From: Alphaproteobacteria bacterium
GTDB taxonomy: Bacteria; Pseudomonadota; Alphaproteobacteria; Rhodobacterales; Rhodobacteraceae
Reading direction: 5' to 3'
Length of the DNA: 64,000 nt
NCBI GenBank assembly: GCA_030424865.1
Contig: JAUHVR010000009.1
Span: 123,082 to 187,081 of the forward strand
Part shown: piece after piece, positions 1 through 7,899 of the stretch
How the letters are laid out: each line of letters begins with the position of its first letter
How positions within the stretch are numbered: the stretch's first letter is position 1
Translations under genes and position numbers: made by a program
The notes under the pieces: generated by a model
Database searches by the model: none
Told to the model about the DNA's origin: nothing
What the model saw: the letters and a program-made list of their open reading frames with translations, nothing else

Positions 1-1
1 C

Positions 2-3000
2 GTTCTTCCAAAAGAGGGTGAGCCGGATATCGACATTCCGGCTCTTTTTGTATCGGTCCCCTTCCCCGGCATCTCGGCTTCGGACAGTGAGAAACTGCTG
101 GTCAAACCGATGGAGACAGAGCTGTCGGACCTCGACGGCCTGAAGGAAATCAGCGCTACGGCGGCCGAAGGATATGCCGGTGTGGCTCTTGAGTTCGAAT
201 TCGGCTGGAACAAGGCCGAGGTCATCGCCGAAGTGCGCGATGCCATGAACAGCGCCGAGGCCTCGTTTCCGGACGGGGCCGAGCAGTATTCGATCAACGA
301 AATCAACTTTTCGGAATTCCCGATCATCATCGTGAACCTGACGGGCCCGGTGCCCGAACGCACGATGGCGCAGGTCGCGAAGGCGTTGCAGGACAAGCTG
401 GAAGCGCTGGATGCCGTTCTGGAGGCCGGGATTGCCGGCAACCGCGACGAGATGCTCGAGGTGCTGATCGATCCGCTGCGGCTTGAGGCCTACAACGTCA
501 CCGCGGGCGAGCTGATCAACGTGGTGCGCAACAACAACCAGCTGATCGCCGCGGGCGAGGTCGAAACCGATCAGGGGGCCTTTGCCGTCAAGATCCCGTC
601 AAGCTTTGACGAGGCGCGCGACATCTACAATCTGCCGGTCAAGACCAACGGCGAACGTGTGGTCACGCTGGGCGATCTGGCCACCATCAGCCTGACCTTC
701 GAAGACCGCGTCGGCACCGCCCGCTTCAACGGCGAAAACACCGTTGCCCTGCAGGTGGTCAAGCGCAAGGGCTTTAACCTGATCGACACGGCGGCCCTGA
801 TCCGTGCAACCGTGGAAGAGGCCAAGGCGGATTGGCCGCCAGAGCTTCAGGCGGCGGTCGAGGTCGGCACCTCGAACGACCAATCGCGCACCGTGGGCAG
901 CATGGTCAGCCAGCTCGAAGGCTCGGTCCTGACGGCGATTGCGCTGGTGATGATCGTGGTCCTCGCCTCGCTCGGCACCCGGCCCGCGCTGCTGGTGGGT
1001 TTTGCGATCCCAACCTCGTTCCTGCTGTGCTTTGCATTCCTGGCGGTCATGGGTGTGTCGGTCAGCAACATCGTGATGTTCGGCCTGATCCTGGCCGTGG
1101 GCATGCTGGTCGATGGTGCCATCGTTGTCGTCGAATACGCAGACAAGCGCATCAAGGACGGCGTCGGCCCCATGCACGCCTATGTCGAGGCCGCAAAGCG
1201 GATGTTCTGGCCCGTCGTCAGCTCGACCGCCACGACGCTTTGTGCCTTTTTGCCAATGCTCTTCTGGCCCGGCGTTCCGGGTGAATTCATGGGCATGCTG
1301 CCCGTGACGCTGATCTTTGTCCTTTCGGCCTCGCTGATCGTGGCACTGGTCTATCTGCCGGTCATGGGCGGTGTCACCGGACGCTTCTCTCGCTCGCTGG
1401 GTCGTATCAGCGACGGCCTGCGCCGTGGCCTGCCCTGGGTCGTGCGCGCCGCACTGGTGCCGGTTGTGCTGTTCAGCCTTTTTGTGGGCGCAATGATGGT
1501 GCTGAACCCGGCCTATCTGTTCCCGCCGATTGGCGAGGGCTTTGTGGCGCTGGTCCCCGGCATCGTGGTCTTCCTGCTGTCGGCCGTCGCAGCCTCGATC
1601 GTGCTGGAAGCGTCCAAGATCCAGCGCAAGGCCAAACGTGTCGAGGGCAAGCGCCGCCGCACCCTGTTTGGCTGGTTCATCACACTGATCGCGGGCAACC
1701 CGATCATGCCGCTGGTCACCGTGGGCGGTGTCATCGGATTTGTGATGTTCACCTTTGGCTACTTCGGCGAGAACAACAACGGCGTTGAATTCTTCGTGGA
1801 ATCCGAGCCCGAACAGGCCATCGTCTATGTCCGCGCGCGCGGCAACCTGAGCCTTTCCGAAAAGGACGCCCTGCTGAAACGGGCCGAGGCGATCACGCTG
1901 ACGCATCCGGGCATCTGGACGGTCTTTGCCTTTGCGGGCGAAGGCGGTCTGGGGTCGAACACCGGCGGCGCGCAGGCGCCCGAGGACACCATCGGCCAGA
2001 TCCAGCTGGAAACCATCCCCTGGGACGACCGCAAGGGTATTGCTGAACTCGACGGCGACGTTGTCCTGGCCGAGCTGACCAGGAAGCTGGACCAGCTGCC
2101 CGGCGTGCAGACCGAGATCCTGAACCTGGCCCAGGGCCCTGCGAGCGGCAAGCCCGTGCACCTGCGCCTGAAAGGCGACAGCCTTGCCGTGCTGGAAGAG
2201 GCCGCCCTGCTGGCCCGCGCCGAGTTCGACAAGACCCCAGGCCTGACCCTGATCGAGGACACCCTGCCCCTGCCCGGTATCGACTGGCAGATCGACGTCG
2301 ACGTCGAAAAAGCCGGCCGCTATGGCGCGGATGTGGCCACCGTGGGGGCCATGGTGCAGCTGGTGACACGCGGTATCCTGCTGGACACCATGCGGGTCGA
2401 CACCTCGGACGAAGAGATCGATATCCGCGTCCGCCTGCCCGAAGAAGACCGCGTGCTGTCCACGCTGGACACGCTCAAGGTGCGCACTGCGGACGGACTG
2501 GTGCCGCTGTCGAACTTCATCACCCGCAAGCCGGTCGAGAAGCTGGCGCAGATCAACCGTGTCGATCAGAAACGCTATTTCGACGTCAAGGCGGATGTCG
2601 AAAGCGATCTGGTGAAGCTGATGAAGGGCGACGGCGACGATCAGGTGCTCCGCGCCACGGTTCACAAGCTGGACGACGATGCGGACCCCAAGTTCGGCGG
2701 GCGCGTTCTGACCGACCCGACAGGTGCGCGGCTGGAGATTTTCGATCTGCCAGAGGGCGTGACGCTGTCTGCGCTAGAGGCCGAACTGGCCGCCGAAGAG
2801 CTGTCACAGATCGCGGTGAACCCGAACGAGCGGATCCAGGAAATCACCAAGTGGCTCGACACCAACCCCTTCCCCAACGGGATCGAGTTCGAATGGACCG
2901 GCGATCAGGAAGAGCAGGAAGAGTCGGGCCAGTTCCTGATGTCGGCCTTTGCGGGCGCGCTGGGTCTGATGTTCATCATCCTGCTGGCGCAGTTCAACAG

Positions 3001-3652
3001 CTTCTACAATGCGCTGCTGGTGCTGCTGGCGGTGGTGCTGTCGACCGCCGGTGTTCTTTGGGGGATGATCGTCATGGATCAGGCCTTTTCGATCATCATG
3101 ACCGGCACGGGCATCGTCGCGCTGGCGGGGATCGTCGTGAACAACAACATCGTCCTGATCGACACCTACCAGGAATACAGCCGCTACATGCCCCGGATCG
3201 AGGCGATTGTCCGCACCGCCGAAGATCGCATCCGCCCGGTGCTGCTGACCACCATCACCACGATGGCCGGTCTCGCGCCGATGATGTTTGGCCTTAGCCT
3301 CGACTTCTTTGGCGGCGGCTACACCATCGACAGCCCGACGGCGCTTTGGTGGAAGCAGCTGGCCACGGCGGTGGTCTTTGGCCTTGGTATTGCTACGGTG
3401 CTGACGCTGGTCTTCACGCCGTCGATGCTGGCCGCTCGGGTCTGGGTCACCACCTACGCCCTGTGGATCGCACGCCTACTGGCGCGCATGTCCGTGGGCC
3501 GGGGCAGCCGCATCGCCCGCGACTGGGCGCTGAACCGCGCCGCGCGGCGCGTGCGCGGGGCCGAGATCATCTGGGACGAAGACGACGGTGACGACCCGCT
3601 GGTGCCGCTGCCGGGGATCGAGCCGACCCGCCCCCTGCGCGCGGCAGAATAG
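2..3652 (+). CDS. RND-family efflux permease, 5' end outside window
   Basis: Inner-membrane proton-driven efflux pump of the resistance-nodulation-division superfamily. The reading frame is already open at base 2, so the true start lies upstream; the first visible residues (PKEGEPDIDIP, then VSVPFPGIS) are the usual periplasmic stretch just after TM1. An RND core follows: porter domains, a TM2-TM6 block with the GMLVDGAIVVVE motif of TM4, a second porter half, and a C-terminal TM block with GIVALAGIVVNNNIVLID. More than 1200 residues are visible against about 1030-1050 for typical AcrB/MexB-type pumps. Two additional hydrophobic segments lie between the first TM block and the second porter half (roughly bases 1440-1620), and there is an extra hydrophilic insertion near bases 2600-2850. 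A membrane-fusion protein gene would be expected upstream, outside the window. Substrate cannot be told from sequence. Confidence 0.93.
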   Translation, partial: VLPKEGEPDIDIPALFVSVPFPGISASDSEKLLVKPMETELSDLDGLKEISATAAEGYAGVALEFEFGWNKAEVIAEVRDAMNSAEASFPDGAEQYSINEINFSEFPIIIVNLTGPVPERTMAQVAKALQDKLEALDAVLEAGIAGNRDEMLEVLIDPLRLEAYNVTAGELINVVRNNNQLIAAGEVETDQGAFAVKIPSSFDEARDIYNLPVKTNGERVVTLGDLATISLTFEDRVGTARFNGENTVALQVVKRKGFNLIDTAALIRATVEEAKADWPPELQAAVEVGTSNDQSRTVGSMVSQLEGSVLTAIALVMIVVLASLGTRPALLVGFAIPTSFLLCFAFLAVMGVSVSNIVMFGLILAVGMLVDGAIVVVEYADKRIKDGVGPMHAYVEAAKRMFWPVVSSTATTLCAFLPMLFWPGVPGEFMGMLPVTLIFVLSASLIVALVYLPVMGGVTGRFSRSLGRISDGLRRGLPWVVRAALVPVVLFSLFVGAMMVLNPAYLFPPIGEGFVALVPGIVVFLLSAVAASIVLEASKIQRKAKRVEGKRRRTLFGWFITLIAGNPIMPLVTVGGVIGFVMFTFGYFGENNNGVEFFVESEPEQAIVYVRARGNLSLSEKDALLKRAEAITLTHPGIWTVFAFAGEGGLGSNTGGAQAPEDTIGQIQLETIPWDDRKGIAELDGDVVLAELTRKLDQLPGVQTEILNLAQGPASGKPVHLRLKGDSLAVLEEAALLARAEFDKTPGLTLIEDTLPLPGIDWQIDVDVEKAGRYGADVATVGAMVQLVTRGILLDTMRVDTSDEEIDIRVRLPEEDRVLSTLDTLKVRTADGLVPLSNFITRKPVEKLAQINRVDQKRYFDVKADVESDLVKLMKGDGDDQVLRATVHKLDDDADPKFGGRVLTDPTGARLEIFDLPEGVTLSALEAELAAEELSQIAVNPNERIQEITKWLDTNPFPNGIEFEWTGDQEEQEESGQFLMSAFAGALGLMFIILLAQFNSFYNALLVLLAVVLSTAGVLWGMIVMDQAFSIIMTGTGIVALAGIVVNNNIVLIDTYQEYSRYMPRIEAIVRTAEDRIRPVLLTTITTMAGLAPMMFGLSLDFFGGGYTIDSPTALWWKQLATAVVFGLGIATVLTLVFTPSMLAARVWVTTYALWIARLLARMSVGRGSRIARDWALNRAARRVRGAEIIWDEDDGDDPLVPLPGIEPTRPLRAAE

Positions 3653-3677
3653 TCCGGACCCTGCTAGCCCGAACCCT

Positions 3678-3701
3678 GTGCCCGCCGAACGTGGCGGGCA
3701 C
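3678..3701. terminator. Hairpin between convergent RND and RTX genes
   Basis: A perfect 9-bp inverted repeat (GTGCCCGCC / GGCGGGCAC) with a 6-nt loop sits in the 60-bp gap between the plus-strand RND stop and the minus-strand RTX stop. No U-tract follows on either strand, so it may be a weak or bidirectional terminator. Confidence 0.5.
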
Positions 3702-3712
3702 ATCAAACGAAG

Positions 3713-5647
3713 TTAGATTGTGCCAAAAAAGTCAATCGACCCGACCAGCGCGTTTGGGTCCGTGACGCCCAACAGCACGATGTGCAACTCGACGTCCTTG
3801 TCGACGTAATCGACGACCGTGTTGCCGCCTACCACGATCGCAGAAGCCGCGATGTCGGCGGCAAGCTGCGGGAGCGAAACGGGCGACCCACCCAGAGTCA
3901 CGCTGATTTCGATCCTGTCCTTCAGGATTTCCCAGTCCGTGATCGTCTGTTGTCCTGTGTTAAATTGAGAAAACACAAATGTGTCAGCACCTGTTCCCCC
4001 GGTCAGCGTGTCGGCGTCATCCCCACCAACGAAAATATTTCCCGCCAGTCTGTCTCGCCCTCCGCCGCCATTCAACCGGTCGTCGCCAAAGCCGCCCGAC
4101 AAAGTATCGTGCCCAGGCCCTCCAAAAATAACATCGTTTGCCGACCCACCGCTAAGAATATCGTTTCCTTGCTGCCCGAAAATCTCGTCAGCATCGATGC
4201 CTCCTTTGATTGAGTCGTCTCCAGCACCACCAAGCAGCGTGTCGTTGCCTTGGTCTCCATTGATCTGATCATTATCCGCTCCGCCATCAATAAAGTCTGA
4301 ACCCAGCCCGCCATTCAGCGTGTCGTTCCCATCTTCTCCGAAAAAGCGGTTCGACCCTCCTCGAGCGATCTGTGATCCCCTGATAAAATCGTCGCCGGCC
4401 CCACCAAAGACAACATCGTCGCCCTTGTGTGTCCTGATCGTGTCGTTGCCGGATTGACCGAAGACCCGGTTCAAGCCATCCCCGGTTGCAATGGAATCGT
4501 TGCCTTCGCCGCCCATGACCCGATCGATGCCGACGCCCGAACGGATCGTGTCATCCCCATCGCCCCCGACAAGGAAGTCATTGCCGGCCAGCCCAAAGAT
4601 GAGGTCGGCGTCGGCACCGCCCTTTATGTTGTCATCTCCGAAGCCACCATCAATGCTGTCCTTCCCGAACCCGCCCAAGAGGGTATCATCACCGCTGTCC
4701 CCATAAAGCGTGTCATCCCCCAGTCCACCGTTCACGAAATCCGCGCCATCGCCGCCTCTGAGCGTGTCGTTCCCGCTCAGGCCAAAGATCCGGTCATCAC
4801 CGCGCGCGCCCTTGATCTGATTGGCCCCACGGTCGCCTTGCAAGGTATCGTTGCCGTCCGACCCCAACAGGTTTTCGATGTTCAAAAGGACATCTCCCTG
4901 CGCATCACCGCCCGAGGTAACGCCCGATCCCGCGAGTTCGACGCGTACCGCGGCAGACCCGGTATAGCTGGCCCAATCGCTCCCATGGCCTCCGTTCAGT
5001 GTGTCGCGCCCACGACCGCCGACCAGCGTGTCATCGCCGCTGTTGCCGGCGATCCGATCGTCCCCGGCGCGCCCCGACAGCGAGTCGTTCGCGCCCTCGC
5101 CGCACATCGTGTCATCGCCCGTCGTGCCAAACAGCGTATCGGGATCATCTGTGCCGCAGATCGGCCCGCCAGAGACCTGGACCCCCGGCAACTCGGCGAA
5201 CTCAATCGGTTCGCCCGGCGCAAAGGGCCCCTCGGTCACCGGGCCGATGGACACGAGTTCGCCCGTCCAGTTGAAGAAATCCGTCAGGACGTCGAATTGC
5301 GGCAGGGGATCGCCGCCAATGACAAAACTATAGGTTTCGTCCGTCGTCTCGCTGTAGAAATCCATGAGGAACGTGGTCTTGCGGTCCGTGGGCGGCCCCC
5401 AGACATAGGACCCGATCCGCACGGTGAACGTGGCGTCAAACCCGATGGTGTTGTTGAACACAAGGTTTCCGACGCCGATCCCGGACAGGCTGGCCGGGGG
5501 AACCAGGAAGGTGTCAGGGGCCAGCAGCGCATAGGTGAACGCCGCGATGTCCACGCTGATCGTCACGGTCCCGGGACCCACTTCGTCCAGGGCCCCGCTA
5601 CCAGCGGCAAAACCATATGTGTAACCGGTCAACGTAAAATCAGGCAT
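3713..5647 (-). CDS. RTX calcium-binding protein, second of a tandem pair
   Basis: A 644-residue protein predicted to be secreted by a type I system. Residues 1-165 form a beta-rich N-terminal domain shared with the neighbouring 5769-7751 gene (for example TLTGYTYGF, TTDETYS, GGDPLP, GPFAPGEPI). Residues about 165-545 are a long run of nonapeptide repeats of the GGxGxDxLx type that bind Ca2+ as a parallel beta-roll. The last 90 residues (DTFVFSQFNTGQQTITDWE onward) match the usual end of RTX proteins, where an uncleaved secretion signal lies. There is no N-terminal signal peptide, as expected for type I export. No catalytic domain is recognisable, so adhesin, matrix or surface-layer roles are all possible. 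It lies 121 bp downstream of its paralogue and has its own promoter-like motif. Confidence 0.9.
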   Translation of the reverse strand: MPDFTLTGYTYGFAAGSGALDEVGPGTVTISVDIAAFTYALLAPDTFLVPPASLSGIGVGNLVFNNTIGFDATFTVRIGSYVWGPPTDRKTTFLMDFYSETTDETYSFVIGGDPLPQFDVLTDFFNWTGELVSIGPVTEGPFAPGEPIEFAELPGVQVSGGPICGTDDPDTLFGTTGDDTMCGEGANDSLSGRAGDDRIAGNSGDDTLVGGRGRDTLNGGHGSDWASYTGSAAVRVELAGSGVTSGGDAQGDVLLNIENLLGSDGNDTLQGDRGANQIKGARGDDRIFGLSGNDTLRGGDGADFVNGGLGDDTLYGDSGDDTLLGGFGKDSIDGGFGDDNIKGGADADLIFGLAGNDFLVGGDGDDTIRSGVGIDRVMGGEGNDSIATGDGLNRVFGQSGNDTIRTHKGDDVVFGGAGDDFIRGSQIARGGSNRFFGEDGNDTLNGGLGSDFIDGGADNDQINGDQGNDTLLGGAGDDSIKGGIDADEIFGQQGNDILSGGSANDVIFGGPGHDTLSGGFGDDRLNGGGGRDRLAGNIFVGGDDADTLTGGTGADTFVFSQFNTGQQTITDWEILKDRIEISVTLGGSPVSLPQLAADIAASAIVVGGNTVVDYVDKDVELHIVLLGVTDPNALVGSIDFFGTI

Positions 5648-5694
5648 GGTCGTCCCCTGCGGTGGATCAACGCAAATTCAAAATCTTGCTGGAG

Positions 5695-5722
5695 CCTAGC
5701 AATCATCGGCTCTTTGGGTCAA
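5695..5722 (-). promoter_or_regulatory. Candidate promoter of the 3713-5647 RTX gene
   Basis: Read on the minus strand, TTGACC is followed by a TTGCTAGG block about 48 bp upstream of the ATG. The same two blocks recur with identical spacing (22 bp between block starts) upstream of the paralogous RTX gene at 7805-7832. Conservation between otherwise diverged intergenic DNA suggests a promoter or activator site; the block types are inferred. Confidence 0.45.
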
Positions 5723-5768
5723 AGTTTTTGCCGCGGTACGGCCTGCGACAGGCCCGCAAGGCCTGCAC

Positions 5769-7751
5769 TCAGAAAAAGTCGACCGACCCGATCAAGGCCG
5801 TCGGGTCGGCAACGCCCTGCAAGGTGATGTGGATCTCGATCCCATGTGTGGCGTTGGCATAATTGATCACCGTGTCCCCACCGACGACAACCGCCGCGGC
5901 GGCAATGTCTGCTTCGATCTGCGCTTGGCCCTGGGCAGACAGGTTGGCAAACGCATCGATTTCAAGAGTATCGATGCCTTTTTCCCAGTCCGTGATGATC
6001 TGGCTGTTCTTGAAATTTTCTGAGAACACAAAGGTGTCTTCCCCCTGACCGCCGGTCAGCGTCGAGACCTCGGTCGATCCCGCAACCATGTCCACAGACA
6101 GCGTGTCGTTGCCGGTGCCCCCGTCCATCTGGTCGTTTCCGCCGCCACCAAACAGGTTGTCATTCCCGGCACCCCCCAGAAGGATGTCGTTGTCATCGCC
6201 CCCGCGCAACCTGTCGTTGCCATCCTGTCCGTCCAGACGGTCCCTGCCGACCCCGCCAATCAACGTGTCATTGCCGGTGCCCCCTCGCAGCACGTCATTA
6301 CCGCCGTTGCCATTGATCTGATCCTGATCCGCCCCGCCATCGACGGTATCGTTGCCAGCGCCCGCGACGATCCCATCGTCGCCTTCGTCCCCGAACACCC
6401 GGTCGTTGTCCTCGCCCGAGAAAATCGCATCGTTGCCGCCACCGCCCCTGATCAGGTCGTTGCCATCCCTAGTTTCGATGACATCGTCTCCCAGACCGCC
6501 ATGGACCCTGTCGTCACCCTGGCCCGTCTTGATCGTGTCGTTGCCCGCCTCCCCCTTGATGCGATTGCTGCCCGTCCCGCTGGTGGCGATGAAGTCGTTG
6601 CCTTCTCCGCCAAAGACCCGGTTGTCACCCTGGCCCGCGTTGATGCGATCGTTGCCGTCCTGGCCCAAGATCGTGTCGTTGCCGGGGCCGCCCAAAATGG
6701 TGTCGTTGTCACCTCCGCCCGTGACATTGTCATGTCCGCGTCCGGCCGTGATGTTGTCGGCCCCTGCGCCACCAACCAAGGTGTCGTCGTTGTCACCCCC
6801 CGACAGCGTGTCGTCGCCATTGCCCCCGTTGACCAGATCGTCGCCGCTGCCGCCATCGGCCACATCGTTTCCGCCGCGCCCCAGGATCGTATCGTTGCCA
6901 GCCCGCCCCTCGATCCTGTTGGCCGCCAGATCCCCGGCCAGGGTGTCATTGCCGTTGGAGCCGATCAGGTTATCGATGTTGAACAGCAGATCCCCCTGGG
7001 CGTCGCCACCTGCCATGCGGCCGGGCGTGCTGATGTCGACATTCACAGCCGCCCCAGAGCTGGAATAATCGGCCGTGTCGATGCCCGAGCCGCCGTTCAG
7101 CACATCGGCACCCCGCCCACCGATCAAGGTATCGTTGTCCTCGTTCCCGCGCAGGACATCGTTTCCGGCCTTGCCGATCAGGGTATCGTTCCCGCCTTCG
7201 CCGCACAGGGTGTCAGCACCGACCGTGCCGACCAGCCGGTCCGGATCATCCGTGCCGCAGGTGATCCCGGTGTCGACCCCGACACCCGGCAAATCCACGA
7301 ATGTGATGGGCTCACCCGGGGCAAAGGGGCCAGCCGTGACCGTGCCGACCGAAACGAACTCGGCCACCCAGTCATAGAAATTGGGAACCGTGGCAAAGGC
7401 CGGAAGCGGGTCGCCCCCGATCACGATGCTATAGGTTTCATCCGTCGTCGAACTGTTGAAGTCCATCACCACCGTGGACTTGCGGTCGTCGAATGGCCCC
7501 CAGACAAAAAGGCCGATCCGAATTGTGAACGACCCATCAAAGGGAATGGTGTCATTGAAGGTGATGTTGCCCGGTCCAATCCCGATCAGCGCAGCGGGTG
7601 GGATCAAAGACCCATCGGGGGGAAGCAGGGAATAGGAAAAGCTGGCAACTTCGACGCTGAAGGTGACGGTGCCCGGACCAACGGCGTCCAGCGCGCCGGT
7701 CGCATCGTCAAAACCGTAGGTGTACCCGGTCAGGGTATAGTCAGTTGGCAC
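5769..7751 (-). CDS. RTX calcium-binding protein, first of a tandem pair
   Basis: A 660-residue RTX protein with the same architecture as its downstream neighbour: a shared N-terminal domain (residues 1-165) ending in a GTDDPD segment, then about 370 residues of Gly/Asp-rich nonapeptides (GGxGNDxLx), then a C-terminal tail with DTFVFSENF and ITDWEKG, typical of the type I secretion region. No Sec signal peptide and no enzymatic domain is visible. The repeat arrays have different unit composition in the two genes, so they are diverged paralogues and not a recent duplication. The ABC exporter gene upstream is of Atm1 type, not HlyB type, so the secretion apparatus is probably encoded elsewhere. 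Confidence 0.9.
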   Translation of the reverse strand: MPTDYTLTGYTYGFDDATGALDAVGPGTVTFSVEVASFSYSLLPPDGSLIPPAALIGIGPGNITFNDTIPFDGSFTIRIGLFVWGPFDDRKSTVVMDFNSSTTDETYSIVIGGDPLPAFATVPNFYDWVAEFVSVGTVTAGPFAPGEPITFVDLPGVGVDTGITCGTDDPDRLVGTVGADTLCGEGGNDTLIGKAGNDVLRGNEDNDTLIGGRGADVLNGGSGIDTADYSSSGAAVNVDISTPGRMAGGDAQGDLLFNIDNLIGSNGNDTLAGDLAANRIEGRAGNDTILGRGGNDVADGGSGDDLVNGGNGDDTLSGGDNDDTLVGGAGADNITAGRGHDNVTGGGDNDTILGGPGNDTILGQDGNDRINAGQGDNRVFGGEGNDFIATSGTGSNRIKGEAGNDTIKTGQGDDRVHGGLGDDVIETRDGNDLIRGGGGNDAIFSGEDNDRVFGDEGDDGIVAGAGNDTVDGGADQDQINGNGGNDVLRGGTGNDTLIGGVGRDRLDGQDGNDRLRGGDDNDILLGGAGNDNLFGGGGNDQMDGGTGNDTLSVDMVAGSTEVSTLTGGQGEDTFVFSENFKNSQIITDWEKGIDTLEIDAFANLSAQGQAQIEADIAAAAVVVGGDTVINYANATHGIEIHITLQGVADPTALIGSVDFF

Positions 7752-7804
7752 GGGCGTATCTCTCTAGGTTCCCAAGGGTGTGGCGCATCGACGCCGCCCG
7801 GGAC

Positions 7805-7832
7805 CCTAGCAACGCACCTGCGCCCGGGTCAA
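7805..7832 (-). promoter_or_regulatory. Candidate promoter of the 5769-7751 RTX gene
   Basis: On the minus strand TTGACC and a TTGCTAGG block lie about 54 bp upstream of the ATG, with the same spacing as the matching site at 5695-5722. This is evidence for co-regulation of the two RTX genes from separate promoters. Confidence 0.45.
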
Positions 7833-7899
7833 AAGAAATCCCTGACTTCAAGCATTTACATCTTTGACGTGCGCCCGGGCCAACGTGGTGCGGCCAAGG

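Noticed and set aside
599..2665. 688-codon minus-strand ORF inside the RND gene
   Set aside because: It is antisense to a full-length RND frame, His/Gln/Arg-rich and without domain signatures, a typical shadow of high-GC coding DNA.
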